A stretch of DNA of 64,000 nucleotides from Bacillota bacterium (GTDB lineage: Bacteria; Bacillota; Ch66; Ch109): contig JABLWZ010000008.1 of the NCBI GenBank assembly GCA_013178275.1, forward strand, positions 1 through 64,000, in the 5' to 3' direction. Made by a program: the position numbers and the translations under genes. Under the pieces are notes generated by a model, which saw only the letters and a program-made list of their open reading frames with translations, was not told where the DNA came from and ran no database searches. How positions within the stretch are numbered: the first letter of the stretch is position 1; every line of letters begins with the position of its first letter. This document shows positions 35,632 through 44,706 of the stretch, piece by piece.

Positions 35632-36666
35632 TTAACGGAACACCATCAGCTCGTGAACCACCTTTCCCGTAATCGGTTCTTTCTCAAAAGGAAGCTCCAG
35701 CACGCACTCGGCGTTCATCCGGACATAGGCTGGCATCCCCACCTGCTCGGTCTTATAACCCAGGGACTCGATAGTGTCGGCGGGGACGAACCGGCTCTCC
35801 ATCAGCACGCTGTTGAAGATCCTGACCGTCACCGGCGACCCGCCATACACCTTCATGGTCATCACCGTGGGGTAGTCCCTTTTGGGTCTGGGGTCGTATT
35901 TAAAGTACTCGGGGATGAAGTCCACCTGCTCGGTGGACAGGACCACCTCGTCGCTCCGGGCGATCAGGAAGGGGCGGCTGTGCTTGGCCCCAAACCCCTC
36001 GTCCCCGTATACGTCGGCAAACACCCCGATGTACTTCCCGGCGCTGAAGCGCCCCCAGTACCAGCGGGGGAAAAACTCCGCCATGTTGCAGTTCCCGAAG
36101 TTGTGGTCGTGGTACCCGGCCCCGCTCACCGCTGTCTCGCTCCCCTTGATACCCAGCGTCCCCCTCACCTCGGCCCCCGGCATGTTCACGTTCCAGCCGA
36201 AGTGTTTTTCCCCGTCGTCGAAACGGATCTTGCCGCAGCCCGGCTTCCAACTTGGGCAGTTCGGGGTAAACACCAGGTCCGCCTTCAGATCGTGGATCTC
36301 CACCTGGAGGCGCAGCCCTTTCCCTTCTTTTTCCAGGCGGTTCTTCCCCATCCGGACCGAGCAGTGGTCCAGTGCCGCCTTGAAGTCGGAGAACTCGTAC
36401 GCCTCCCCGCGGCTGATCATCTTACCCTCGGGGGTGGTCACGTTCAGCATGATAAACGGGTTGGGGTGGCCGGGGTTCATGAAGTTGCGCGCCTGGATGG
36501 ACGCGCTGAAAGTATGCCCGCTGTCGAACGACGCGTCCAGGTACCACCACTCGAAGTAGCCTTCCGCCGGAGAAGGATGGGCCGCATCGTCCGCCGGCTG
36601 GTAGACCTCGTCCGGGACCCGCTTGAAGTCAGGGACGGATTCCCAGAAGGTATAAAGCTTGCGCAC
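35632..36666 (-). CDS. CrtC/AttH-like lipocalin-fold protein (copy B)
   Basis: 344 residues, GTG start with AGAGGTGA 4 nt upstream. Contains GYFEWWYLDASFDSG near residue 37 and GAGYHDHNFGNCN...PRWYWGRFS near 195, the same motif pair as copy A, 24 bp away. The two share layout and short motifs but differ widely elsewhere, so they are old paralogs that may act on different substrates or together. Cytoplasmic by lack of signal peptide. Embedded between two acyl-CoA dehydrogenase genes in one operon. Confidence 0.78.
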   Translation of the reverse strand: MRKLYTFWESVPDFKRVPDEVYQPADDAAHPSPAEGYFEWWYLDASFDSGHTFSASIQARNFMNPGHPNPFIMLNVTTPEGKMISRGEAYEFSDFKAALDHCSVRMGKNRLEKEGKGLRLQVEIHDLKADLVFTPNCPSWKPGCGKIRFDDGEKHFGWNVNMPGAEVRGTLGIKGSETAVSGAGYHDHNFGNCNMAEFFPRWYWGRFSAGKYIGVFADVYGDEGFGAKHSRPFLIARSDEVVLSTEQVDFIPEYFKYDPRPKRDYPTVMTMKVYGGSPVTVRIFNSVLMESRFVPADTIESLGYKTEQVGMPAYVRMNAECVLELPFEKEPITGKVVHELMVFR

Positions 36667-36691
36667 CTGATCACCTCTTTTCCATTATTCA

Positions 36692-37834
36692 TCACTGATA
36701 AAGCTTCAATAGATTCTGAGCGATCAAGATCTTCTGTATCTCCGAGGTGCCTTCCCCGATGGTGCCGAGTCTCGCCACGCGGGCCAGCCCCTCGACCTTG
36801 TACTCCTTTATGTACCCGTACCCGCCGTGGATCTGCTGCGCCTCGTAGGTTACCTTGATGGCCAGGTCGGTAACGAACAGCTTGGCGTAAGACGCGGCCA
36901 GCGTCACCGGTATCCCCCGCTCCTTCCTCCAGGCGGCCTGGAACGCCAGAAGCCTCCCGGCTTCGAGCTGGGTGGCCAGCTCCGCCAGCTTGAACTGGGT
37001 GGCCTGAAAGCTCGCGATAGGCTTGCCGAACTGCACCCTCTCCAGGGAATAGCGCGCCGCCAGGTCGAAGGCGTGCTGGGCGATACCCAGGTTGCCGGCC
37101 GCCACCGTTATCCTCCCATAGTCCAGGACCGACATCGCCACCTTGAATCCACCGCCGACCTCCCCCAGGACGTTTTCCCTCGGCACGAACACGTCCTCCA
37201 GGATCAGGTCGCAGAGCGGCACCCACTTGAGCCCCATCTTGTTCTCCTGCGGACCGAAGGAGAAACCGGGCGCGCCCTTTTCCACTATGAAGGCGGTTAC
37301 TCCCTTTGCCCCCACCTTCTTGTCCGTCTTGGCGAACACGATATAGGTCGAGGCCTCCCCCGCCAGGGAGATGAAGCGCTTCTGCCCGTTCAGGACATAG
37401 CCCCCTTCGACCTCGACGGCGGTCGACCGCATGGCCAGGTTGTCTGACCCCGCGTCGGGCTCGGTCAGACCGAAGGAGCAGAGGCCGATTCCCTGAGCCA
37501 CCGGCGGCAGGTATTTCTGTTTTTGAGGTTCGGAGCCGGACATCACGATCGGCAGCGAGCCCAGGGTGATGCCTGCCAGGAGGTAGCCGGGGCCGCCGGC
37601 GTACCCCATTTCATAAGCCACCAGGGCGTAACTGACCGCGTCCAACTGGCTGCCGCCGTACTCCGGCGGGATAAGCACCCCGGTTATCCCCAGGTCCGCC
37701 ATCTTGCCGATAGCCTCCCAGGGGAATTCCATGGTGTCTTCGAGGTATTCGTCCATCGGCGCCAGCTCCCGCCGGGCGAACTCGCGCACGTTCCTTTGCA
37801 GGGCTTCCTGTTCGGGAGTGAACGTGAAATCCAT
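36692..37834 (-). CDS. Acyl-CoA dehydrogenase, EGT type (pair 1)
   Basis: 380 residues. FGLTEPDAGSDN and GQKRFISLAGEAS in the flavin domain, IHGGYGYIKEYKVEGLAR and a canonical catalytic Glu in GEGTSEIQK near the C-terminus. Closest relative in the window is the 61.7-kb enzyme (same ends, same EGT motif). Together with the DGT-type enzyme two genes upstream it may form a mixed acyl-CoA dehydrogenase, as FadE pairs do in steroid degraders (inference). AAGGAAGGG lies 6 nt before the ATG. Confidence 0.92.
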   Translation of the reverse strand: MDFTFTPEQEALQRNVREFARRELAPMDEYLEDTMEFPWEAIGKMADLGITGVLIPPEYGGSQLDAVSYALVAYEMGYAGGPGYLLAGITLGSLPIVMSGSEPQKQKYLPPVAQGIGLCSFGLTEPDAGSDNLAMRSTAVEVEGGYVLNGQKRFISLAGEASTYIVFAKTDKKVGAKGVTAFIVEKGAPGFSFGPQENKMGLKWVPLCDLILEDVFVPRENVLGEVGGGFKVAMSVLDYGRITVAAGNLGIAQHAFDLAARYSLERVQFGKPIASFQATQFKLAELATQLEAGRLLAFQAAWRKERGIPVTLAASYAKLFVTDLAIKVTYEAQQIHGGYGYIKEYKVEGLARVARLGTIGEGTSEIQKILIAQNLLKLYQ

Positions 37835-37875
37835 CGACGACCCTTCCTTCTACTTGTAAAGCTCGAAGACCGCGG

Positions 37876-39057
37876 CTATATGATCTCTTTGGCCTTCAAC
37901 TCGGACACCTCATCCTTGCCCAACCCGAGATACCGACCGAAGACCTCCTCGTTGTGTTCGCCGAGTTTGGGCGCCGACCCGTACGGATTCAGCGGAGTAC
38001 CCATCATCTTGATGCTGCTGCCCACCATCTGGACCTTGCCCATGGTGCTGTCTTCCAGTTCGATGAGCATCTCCCGCTCCTTGACGTGGGGAAGGTTCAG
38101 GACCTCCTCGATGTTCATGATGGGGGCGGTCGGTATGCCGTTCTTGACCAGCAGACCGCTAAGCTCATTCATGGTGAACCGTTTCGACCAGCTGGAAATG
38201 GCCTCGGTCATCGCCTCCACGTTCTCCACCCGCTTCGGGTTGGTGGCGAACCGCTCGTCCTGGGCCAGCTCGGGCTTACCCATCACGGAGCAGAGTTTCT
38301 CGAACAGGTTGTTGTTGGCGCAGGCGATGATGGCCCACCGGCCGTCCTTGGTCGGGTAGGTGTCGAAGGGGGCGATGGTCGGCAGGCGGTTCCCGGTCCT
38401 CCCGCCCTTGTAACCCAGGAGGGTGTAGGTGGGGATGTCGTAGTACTGGATAAGCACGTCCTGCATGGAGATGTCGATCAACTGCCCCTTCCCGGTCTTC
38501 TCCCGGGAGTAAAGGGCTGCCAGGACCCCCGCCAGGCCGGTCATCCCGGTCGACTGGTCGCCGATCAGGCACCCCACCTTGGTGGGCGGTCCGTCGGGCC
38601 AGCCGTTGGTCTCCATGATCCCCGACATGGCCTGGCCCACGATGTCGTAACCGGGAAGCTGCGACATCGACCCGTACTGCCCGAACCCCGACATGCAGCA
38701 CATTATCAGCCGGGGATTGATCTCCTTCAATACCTCGTAATCGATCCCCCACTTCTTCAGGGTGCCGGGCTGGAAGTTCTCCACCAGCACGTCGAACTGG
38801 GGAACCATCTTCCGGATCAGCTCCTGACCCTCAGGTTTGGTCATGTCGATAGTAATCCCTTTTCTTCCGCGGTTGAGCGCCACGAACTGCCCGCTGACCC
38901 CGTTGCGCTGGCAGGCGAAGTGCCTGGTGTCGTCCCCGTACTTGGGGTGTTCCACCTTGACCACCTCTGCCCCCATCAGGGTCAGAAAGAAAGCGCACAC
39001 CGGTCCGGCCACCGCCCGGGTCAGGTCGAGCACCTTCACACCCTCGAGAGGTCCCAT
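37876..39057 (-). CDS. CaiB/BaiF family CoA-transferase (copy 1)
   Basis: 393 residues from ATG 39057 (AGGAGG 8 nt upstream; a GTG two codons earlier is too close to it). GVKVLDLTRAVAGPVCAFFLTLMGAEVVKVEHP at the N-terminus, NRGRKGITIDMTKPEGQE, FGQYGSMSQLPGYD and the catalytic-Asp segment DISMQDVLIQYYD identify a family III CoA-transferase. It moves CoA from a donor thioester to a carboxylic acid, probably activating the growth substrate. A close paralog lies at 58.1 kb. Located between the two acyl-CoA dehydrogenases of pair 1. Confidence 0.93.
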   Translation of the reverse strand: MGPLEGVKVLDLTRAVAGPVCAFFLTLMGAEVVKVEHPKYGDDTRHFACQRNGVSGQFVALNRGRKGITIDMTKPEGQELIRKMVPQFDVLVENFQPGTLKKWGIDYEVLKEINPRLIMCCMSGFGQYGSMSQLPGYDIVGQAMSGIMETNGWPDGPPTKVGCLIGDQSTGMTGLAGVLAALYSREKTGKGQLIDISMQDVLIQYYDIPTYTLLGYKGGRTGNRLPTIAPFDTYPTKDGRWAIIACANNNLFEKLCSVMGKPELAQDERFATNPKRVENVEAMTEAISSWSKRFTMNELSGLLVKNGIPTAPIMNIEEVLNLPHVKEREMLIELEDSTMGKVQMVGSSIKMMGTPLNPYGSAPKLGEHNEEVFGRYLGLGKDEVSELKAKEII

Positions 39058-39084
39058 AAACACACCTCCTAACTCTTTAAACCG

Positions 39085-40227
39085 CTATTCCCTCAACAAC
39101 AGACCCGAGAGTATCACCCTCTGGATCTGGTTAGTCCCGTCCAGGATAGGCAGGATGCGCATATCGCGGACCAGCTTCTCCACCGGGTACTCGCGGATGT
39201 AGCCGTAGCCGCCGAAGATCTGCAGCGCTATGTTGGTGACCTTCACCCCCGCCTCGGTGCAGAAGGTCTTGGTGATGGCCGACTCCTTCTGCGCGGGCAG
39301 ATGGCTGTCCACCAGCCAGGCCGCCTTCCAGTACAGGTTGCGGCTCGCCTCGATCATGATCGCCATGTCCGCCAGCATAAACTGGATGGCCTGGTTGGCG
39401 CAGATAGGCCTGCCGAACTGCACCCGCTGCTTGGAGTACTCCAGCGCCTCATCGAAGGCCCGGCGCATGATGCCCACCGCGCCCGCGCCCACACCTATAC
39501 GCGCCTCGTTCAGGTTTGCCAGCGCCAGGCGCAGGCCCTTGCCCTCCTCGCCCAGGAGATTCTCCACCGGGACCCGGCAGTCGTCCAGGATTACCTCCGC
39601 GGTCACCGAGGCCCGGATCCCCATCTTCTTCTCCTTCTTGCCCGCGTAGATGCCGGGGGTGTCAGAGGTCACCGCGAAAGCGGTGATCCCCTTGGATCCC
39701 CTGGAGCGGTCGACTGTAGCGAACACCGTGTAGAGGTCAGCCACCCCGGCGTTGGTAATGAAGCACTTGTTGCCGTTGAGGACGTAAAAATCCCCCTCGC
39801 GCCGGGCGGTGGTCTGGATCATCGAGTTGTCCGAACCCGCGTTGGGTTCGGTCAGGGCAAAGGCGGCCAGTATCGGGGCCTCCGCGAGAGGACTCAGGAA
39901 CCGCTTCTTCTGCTCCTCGGTCCCACCGATCATGATCGGCACAGTAGCCAGGGTGTTGGCGGTTATCGTGGTCTGGATTCCAGTACAACCGTAGCAGAGT
40001 TCTTCCCCCACCCGGCAGTTGGTGAAGGTGTCCAGCCCCATCCCCCCGTACTCGGCGGGGAGGGTCAGGTTCATCAATCCGATATCGAAGGCCTTCTTGA
40101 CCACCTCGTCCGCCGGTTCCTCTTTTTCGTCATACTCGTGGGCGACTGGTATCATTTCCTTCTTCGCGAAGTCCTTGGCCAGCCTGATCATATCTTCCTG
40201 TTCTTGGGTCAAACTGAAGTTTAACAT
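39085..40227 (-). CDS. Acyl-CoA dehydrogenase, DGT type (pair 1)
   Basis: 380 residues from ATG 40227 (AAAGGGG 6 nt upstream). FALTEPNAGSDN, GNKCFITNAGVADLY, and IFGGYGYIREYPVEKLVRD are typical, but the usual catalytic Glu-Gly-Thr reads DGTNQIQR, with Asp in place of Glu. The same change occurs in its close paralog at 62.9 kb. Asp at this place could alter the reaction or leave catalysis to a partner subunit. It sits in the operon after enoyl-CoA hydratase and before the CaiB gene. Confidence 0.91.
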   Translation of the reverse strand: MLNFSLTQEQEDMIRLAKDFAKKEMIPVAHEYDEKEEPADEVVKKAFDIGLMNLTLPAEYGGMGLDTFTNCRVGEELCYGCTGIQTTITANTLATVPIMIGGTEEQKKRFLSPLAEAPILAAFALTEPNAGSDNSMIQTTARREGDFYVLNGNKCFITNAGVADLYTVFATVDRSRGSKGITAFAVTSDTPGIYAGKKEKKMGIRASVTAEVILDDCRVPVENLLGEEGKGLRLALANLNEARIGVGAGAVGIMRRAFDEALEYSKQRVQFGRPICANQAIQFMLADMAIMIEASRNLYWKAAWLVDSHLPAQKESAITKTFCTEAGVKVTNIALQIFGGYGYIREYPVEKLVRDMRILPILDGTNQIQRVILSGLLLRE

Positions 40228-40248
40228 CACCGGCCCCTTTCCATGCTC

Positions 40249-41025
40249 CTACTTCCCCTTAAACTGGGCCTTCCGCTTCTCCAGGAAGGCGTTCATACCC
40301 TCTTTCTGGTCCTCGGTCGCGAACAGGAGCGCTATGTTGCGGTTCTCGATTATCAGGCCCGAAGGGAGGTCGACGTTGAGGCCGTGGTTTACCGCCGATT
40401 TGGCCATGGCCAGGGCGACCCCGCCCATGCCGGCTATCCTCTTCGCCAGCTTCATGGTCTCCTCCACCAGGCTGTCCACCGGGACCACCTTGTTCACTAT
40501 CCCCAGCTGCCTGGCCGTCTCGGCGTCGATGGTGTCACCGGTGAATATCAGCTGCTTGGCGACGTTGCGGCCGACGATCCTCGAGAGCCGCTGGGTTCCG
40601 CCAGCCCCGGGGATTATCCCCAGCCGGATCTCGGGCAGGCCCATCACCGCGTTGTCCGCGGCTATCACCAGGTCGCAGCAGAGCAGCATCTCCATCCCCC
40701 CGCCCAGGGCGAACCCCGCGACCGAGGCGATGACCGGCTTCGGCACCCGCTCGATCCAGGAGTATGCATCAGTCGCGGTAACGCTCATGGTGACGATGGT
40801 GGAATTAAGGGGAGCCATCTCCTCGATATCTCCTCCGGCCGCAAAGAACCTCGTTCCGCCGGTCAGGACGATCACCCGCACCTCGGGGTCAGCCCCAAAG
40901 GCCCGCAGGGCCGCCTCCAGTTGGATGTTGAGCTGAGAGCAGAGGGCGTTGCGCTGCTCTGGGCGGTTCAGGGTTATGATACCGATACCGTCCTGTTTCT
41001 CAGTCAGGATATATTGCTCGGTCAA
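40249..41025 (-). CDS. Enoyl-CoA hydratase/isomerase (crotonase family)
   Basis: 258 residues from TTG 41025, which has AGGGGGA 8 nt upstream; the frame continues eight codons further. Crotonase motifs: NRPEQRNALCSQL, oxyanion-hole regions FFAAGGDIEEMA and SVAGFALGGGMEMLLCCDL, and PEIRLGIIPGAGGTQRL; both catalytic glutamates of hydratases (GGGMEM and MGLPEIRLG) are present, so water addition to a 2-enoyl-CoA is likely. It works with the hydroxyacyl-CoA dehydrogenase 6 kb downstream in the same operon. Confidence 0.92.
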   Translation of the reverse strand: MTEQYILTEKQDGIGIITLNRPEQRNALCSQLNIQLEAALRAFGADPEVRVIVLTGGTRFFAAGGDIEEMAPLNSTIVTMSVTATDAYSWIERVPKPVIASVAGFALGGGMEMLLCCDLVIAADNAVMGLPEIRLGIIPGAGGTQRLSRIVGRNVAKQLIFTGDTIDAETARQLGIVNKVVPVDSLVEETMKLAKRIAGMGGVALAMAKSAVNHGLNVDLPSGLIIENRNIALLFATEDQKEGMNAFLEKRKAQFKGK

Positions 41026-41067
41026 TTTCTCGTTCCCCCTTGGATTCAAATTAAATTTCGGGCTGGA

Positions 41068-41490
41068 TTAAGCTCGGGGAGGCATTACCGTGGCCTCTCC
41101 GCTCATGACCAGCTTATCCTTCTGGTTCTTCCAGGTCAGCTCCATCACCACCGTGTTTCGCCCGATATCCTTGGATACGACCTTGCCGGTGGCGGTGATG
41201 GTATCGCCGGGTTTCACCGGGGCCAGGTACCGGGTCTTGGTCTCCAGGGCGATGGTCCCCAATCCCGGGAGCATCATGCCGAGCACCGGCGCGATGAGGC
41301 TTCCCGCTATTCCGCCGTGGGCGATCCTGGTCTTAAAAGGGGTGGTCTTCGCGTACTCCTCATTGAAGTGCATGGGGTTGAAGTCGCCGGTGATAGCCCC
41401 AAACAGGACAATATCCGCCTCAAAGATGGTCTTGCTGAAACTGGCCTCATCCCCGATCTCGATTTCATTGATGGTCTTGCCTTTCCGCAA
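41068..41490 (-). CDS. MaoC-like (R)-specific enoyl-CoA hydratase
   Basis: About 140 residues. The hot-dog-fold hydratase motif with catalytic Asp and His is seen in AITGDFNPMHFNEEYA, followed by IAHGGIAGSLIAPVLGMMLPG; length fits PhaJ-type enzymes. TTG 41490 is preferred as start because GAGGTGA lies 4 nt before it; a GTG three codons earlier has no spaced site. It hydrates enoyl-CoA to the (R)-3-hydroxy form or acts on a branched intermediate. First gene of the 41.5-32.4 kb operon, 40 bp behind a -24/-12 promoter candidate. Confidence 0.86.
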   Translation of the reverse strand: MRKGKTINEIEIGDEASFSKTIFEADIVLFGAITGDFNPMHFNEEYAKTTPFKTRIAHGGIAGSLIAPVLGMMLPGLGTIALETKTRYLAPVKPGDTITATGKVVSKDIGRNTVVMELTWKNQKDKLVMSGEATVMPPRA

Positions 41491-41529
41491 ACGTCTCACC
41501 TCGCTTTAAATGTCTCTGCCACATTTACA

Positions 41530-41545
41530 AGCAATATTTATACCA
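41530..41545 (-). promoter_or_regulatory. Sigma-54 promoter candidate for the MaoC-first operon
   Basis: Minus strand: TGGTAT-AAATA-TTGCT, against the consensus TGGCAC-N5-TTGCW; the invariant GG and GC are present at correct spacing. It lies 40 bp before the MaoC start codon. Confidence 0.65.
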
Positions 41546-41705
41546 CCCTCTCACATCCAGTTCTGCCCCCGGTTTTTACACCTTCCGGCCCCGCACCCGA
41601 AGGGCCCTGCGCCCACGGAGCCAGATTAAAGGCGCTGGGAAGTCCGGCACGGCCTTCCTTCCAGTCAAACCCGTCCGCCCCTGATTGCACGCGTTTTTCC
41701 CCGTC

Positions 41706-41720
41706 GTACATTTCTTGCAC
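41706..41720 (-). promoter_or_regulatory. Enhancer-like motif GTGCA-N5-TGTAC
   Basis: Minus strand GTGCA-AGAAA-TGTAC, an imperfect inverted repeat 160 bp upstream of the sigma-54 promoter candidate. A TGCAC half site on the plus strand lies exactly 30 bp away (41686-41690). The same 15-bp motif recurs before three other -24/-12 elements. Confidence 0.5.
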
Positions 41721-42084
41721 ATCACTGCTTGCACGTTATAAAAAGGTATGCCGCAGACACCCCTATCAGGTTTTTTTCACAAAACCAACCCCGACATCCA
41801 CCAGCTATCCCAAACCGGCCGTCCGCCTTACCCTCCCCCCATCCATGTTCATTTTTTGCACCAGGACTGCACAAAACAACAAACGGGAGGAAGTGCAGGC
41901 CTTCCCCCCGCTTCAAAGTATAGACAAATACCCTTCTAAAATATTGACACATGTGCACCAGTATTCAATCAGCCTCAAATAGTGGACATACTCTGTGGGG
42001 GCATGAGCCCCTTATGGCGCGGAGCGTCTTTCTGCCCTGTGAAGGTCGACCGGCAAAAAGGAGCGAGCGACAGGAGGTCGCGAG

Positions 42085-42116
42085 AAAGCAAAGTGCAAGG
42101 ATGCACGTTTTGCTTT
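42085..42116. terminator. Hairpin with T-run after the BKACE-MFS unit
   Basis: AAAGCAAAGTGCA pairs with TGCACGTTTTGCTTT (one bulged G); the plus strand continues TTT, the minus strand CTCG after CTTT. It may end the minus-strand BKACE-MFS transcript, whose last stop is 200 bp away, or read-through from the other strand. Confidence 0.45.
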
Positions 42117-42317
42117 TTTCCAACCCCTTTTTGCATGTCGGCCTGAACAGTTGGCAGAACAGCGACGGGAATACCGGGCGACAGGACACTACAGAGTATG
42201 GCCCGGCCCTGATGAGATTGAATGCGGCCTTTAGGTGTGGTGTAGTTTTTTGTCGACAGGCTGCAGCGGGAGGAAGTGCAAGCCTTCACCCCGCTTGTTA
42301 ATCATTTTATAAACCGG

Positions 42318-43589
42318 TTATTTATTTACCCCCGCCCTCCCGGAAAAAGTCTCCGGTAAAAAAGCGAACAGGACGACAACCGAAAGTACACCCGCCATCC
42401 CGGCTGACAGCATCAGAAATCCCTGGCCGTAAGCGTCGGCCAGCAGCCCCGCCAGGTAGGTGCCCCCCGCCCCTCCCAACTGCCCAAACAGCGAAGCAGT
42501 GGAAAGGACCGTGGCTACTATTGCCGGAGAAACCCGCTCGCTGACCTCCGAGCACCAGGCGTAAAAGGCCCCGGTGGTTGAGAACCAGAATACCCCCATC
42601 AGACCCAGCACCGGCGTCAGTATTTTAAGCGGAAACAGCGGCAGCAGCAGGACAATCACCGACGCCCAGACCGAGACCAGGCAGGTAAACCATTTGCGGC
42701 TGCGCAGGCGGTCGGACAGCCACCCGCCGGGTATCGACACCGCCAGGCCTACCCAGAGCCAGCTCGTGGAAACAGCTACCGCGCTCCCCAGCTCCATCCC
42801 GTGATAGGTTACCAGGAAGGTCGGCAGGAAGTGGAGGACCACGTAAAACTCGCCCACGATCAGGGCCCAGGCCAGGTAGATCGCCCACAGCCGGTAATCG
42901 GTAAAAGCGGTTTTATAAGTAGCCCACCCAAAAGAAGCGCCTGCTCCCGTTTCCTCCGCCGGCGGCGCGGTCTCCAGCGGCCTCCCCGCCGCCCTCGCCT
43001 CTTCCTCCCGCACCGCCTCCCGGTCAGAGGGCTTCGCATCCCTTACCAGGGTCCAGATTAATACCAGGGCCAGCACCGAGGGCAGGGCAGCATAGGTAAA
43101 GATATAAGACCAGTGATGGTCCGCCAGGATGGCTCTGCCCCAGAAAAGGGCCAGCAGCGGCCCCAGGGTGGTGGCAAAACCGAGAAAGCTGAAGGCCAAC
43201 CCCCGCAGGTGCATCGGTATCCAGTCCCGGACCAGGGCCATGGAAGGCCCCAGGTTCCAGGCGGCCGCCAGCCCGAAAACCAGGCGGACCGCGATAAACG
43301 ACACGAAGCTGTGCGCCGATCCCAATAAAAGATTCAGCACCGCGATGGAGCCCGAGCCCATGATCAGCAGTACCCGCCGCCCGTAGCGGTCCGCCAGGTA
43401 CCCCGCCGGGAGCTGGCCAAACGCGTAGGTAAAGAGCATCACCGTGGCGATGATGCCGGCCTGGGCCATCGACAGGTTCCAATCCTCGATGATCAACGGG
43501 AGCGCAGGAGAGGTCAGGTTGCGGTCGAAGAACGGTAGCCAGTACGAGATAAAAATCGCCGAGAAGATTATCCAGCGCCTTTTGCCCAT
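42318..43589 (-). CDS. MFS transporter (organic anion/carboxylate type), copy 1
   Basis: 423 residues, twelve membrane segments with a longer charged loop after the sixth (about 195-225). YADRYGRR-type motif between segments 2 and 3 (GYLADRYGRRVLL). N-terminus FISYWLPFFDRNLTSPALP is nearly the same in layout as the 54.8-kb transporter, so both come from one family of proton-driven carboxylate carriers. GGGGTGAGG precedes the ATG. It follows the BKACE gene by 50 bp and should be co-transcribed from the -24/-12 candidate at 44.65 kb; its substrate is probably the acid handled by the island. Confidence 0.87.
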   Translation of the reverse strand: MGKRRWIIFSAIFISYWLPFFDRNLTSPALPLIIEDWNLSMAQAGIIATVMLFTYAFGQLPAGYLADRYGRRVLLIMGSGSIAVLNLLLGSAHSFVSFIAVRLVFGLAAAWNLGPSMALVRDWIPMHLRGLAFSFLGFATTLGPLLALFWGRAILADHHWSYIFTYAALPSVLALVLIWTLVRDAKPSDREAVREEEARAAGRPLETAPPAEETGAGASFGWATYKTAFTDYRLWAIYLAWALIVGEFYVVLHFLPTFLVTYHGMELGSAVAVSTSWLWVGLAVSIPGGWLSDRLRSRKWFTCLVSVWASVIVLLLPLFPLKILTPVLGLMGVFWFSTTGAFYAWCSEVSERVSPAIVATVLSTASLFGQLGGAGGTYLAGLLADAYGQGFLMLSAGMAGVLSVVVLFAFLPETFSGRAGVNK

Positions 43590-43639
43590 CTACCTCACCC
43601 CATAGTCCCGGCCAGTAATCCGGGATATTCCCGCATCAT

Positions 43640-44518
43640 CTACCGCCGGGGGAGCTTCAGCAGCTCCCTCGCCTCCTCCGGGGTAGCGGGCTCGCGTCCC
43701 ACGGTCTGACCCATCTTCACCGCCCGGGCCACCTGCTCGTAGCTCCCCTTGGCCAGGACCCCGTCCGAGATCCAGATGTTGTCCTCCAGGCCCACCCGGA
43801 CGTTCCCTCCCAGGGCCAGGGACATCAGGTTGCACAGCGGCTGCAGCCTGGGTCCCACACCGGTCGCCGTCCAGATGGCCCCATCGGGGGTGTTGTCCAG
43901 GTACTGGTTCAGGTTGCCCAAACTGAAGGGGATGCCGCCCGCAATCCCGTTCAGGTAATTGAAGTACAGGGGCTCCTCGAAGATGCCCTGTTTGCTGATC
44001 ATCATGATGTTCTCGATATGGCCGATATCGTACACCTCAATCTCGGGCTTGACCTTCAGCTCCTTCATAGTGCGGGCGAACTCGGCCACCATGGTAAAGG
44101 TGTTCTCAAACAGCACCTCGGCCAGGATCGTCCCGGTCCTGCGGTCGATGCCCGCGAAGTTCATGCTGCTCGAGTTGAGAGAAGCCAGGTCGGGACGTAT
44201 CTCTTTTATCGGTTTGATCCGGACCTCGGCGTTAGGCCCGGCCGAACTGGTATAGTTTATCAAAACCGGGCACCGGTTGCGGACAGCGTCAACCACCCGG
44301 CGGATATAGTCGACATCGAAGGTCGGCATGCCGGTCTCGGGGTCCCGGGCGTGCAGGTGAACCACCGCCGCCCCCTCCTGGTAGCAGCGGTAAGCCTCCT
44401 CGGCGACCTCCTCGGGGCTGTGCGGCACATTAGGGTTCTGATTCCTGAAGGTGGAGGACCCGGCTAACGCTGCGGTGATTACGAACTTCTTTTGAATCCG
44501 GTTGATATCGATCTTCAT
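43640..44518 (-). CDS. BKACE family enzyme (beta-keto acid cleavage, DUF849)
   Basis: 292 residues, a TIM barrel of the 3-keto-5-aminohexanoate cleavage (Kce) family. Zn ligands are seen in VVHLHARDPETG (two His) and in GLEDN near residue 245; the FVITAALAGSST start is typical. Such enzymes cleave a beta-keto acid with acetyl-CoA to acetoacetate plus a new CoA ester. Here it could release acetoacetate from a keto-acid intermediate. GAGGAGGG lies about 8 nt before the ATG. First gene of a two-gene unit with the MFS transporter. Confidence 0.9.
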   Translation of the reverse strand: MKIDINRIQKKFVITAALAGSSTFRNQNPNVPHSPEEVAEEAYRCYQEGAAVVHLHARDPETGMPTFDVDYIRRVVDAVRNRCPVLINYTSSAGPNAEVRIKPIKEIRPDLASLNSSSMNFAGIDRRTGTILAEVLFENTFTMVAEFARTMKELKVKPEIEVYDIGHIENIMMISKQGIFEEPLYFNYLNGIAGGIPFSLGNLNQYLDNTPDGAIWTATGVGPRLQPLCNLMSLALGGNVRVGLEDNIWISDGVLAKGSYEQVARAVKMGQTVGREPATPEEARELLKLPRR

Positions 44519-44645
44519 TGGCGAACTCCCTCCTCATAGTGCTATTCCGGCTTTAGCAACTCCTGACCATAATAAAATCCATTGTTTCATCGCTCCTGAA
44601 AAATTTCGCCCCCACCACTCACCGCTTCACCAAATAAATTCAGGA

Positions 44646-44661
44646 TGCAATTATCATGCCT
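44646..44661 (-). promoter_or_regulatory. Sigma-54 promoter candidate for the BKACE-MFS unit
   Basis: Minus strand: AGGCAT-GATAA-TTGCA. GG and GC are at the right spacing, GGCA matches the -24 box. About 128 bp before the BKACE start codon and directly behind the terminator of the regulator operon. Confidence 0.6.
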
Positions 44662-44684
44662 ACAACCCCATAAAGAAATAAAGA

Positions 44685-44706
44685 GCCGCCCCACTCCCGG
44701 GACGGC
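44685..44706 (-). terminator. Terminator of the kinase-regulator operon
   Basis: Minus strand GCCGTCCC pairs with GGGGCGGC (one G-U) around GGGAGT, followed by TCTTTATTTCTTT. It lies 173 nt after the regulator stop codon; a second hairpin at 44764-44795 precedes it. Confidence 0.75.

Larger units (their letters stand above)
41546..42317. other. Gene-free region between the MFS gene and the MaoC-first operon
   Basis: About 770 bp. It holds the sigma-54 promoter and enhancer-like motif at its left end, a 30-bp direct repeat (41884-41913 and 42267-42296, 28 of 30 identical, both containing GGAAGTGCA and GCCTTC) about 380 bp apart, and a hairpin at 42085-42116. Open frames on both strands here have no ribosome site and no recognisable product. 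Confidence 0.6.

Noticed and set aside
41951-42301. Overlapping open frames of 74-116 codons on both strands in the 41.5-42.3 kb gap
   Set aside because: No ribosome sites, no recognisable motifs, frames on both strands equally open; composition looks intergenic.
44560-44575. TGGTCA-N4-TTGCT on the minus strand before BKACE as a -24/-12 element
   Set aside because: Spacing between GG and GC is one base short; the 44646 element fits better.
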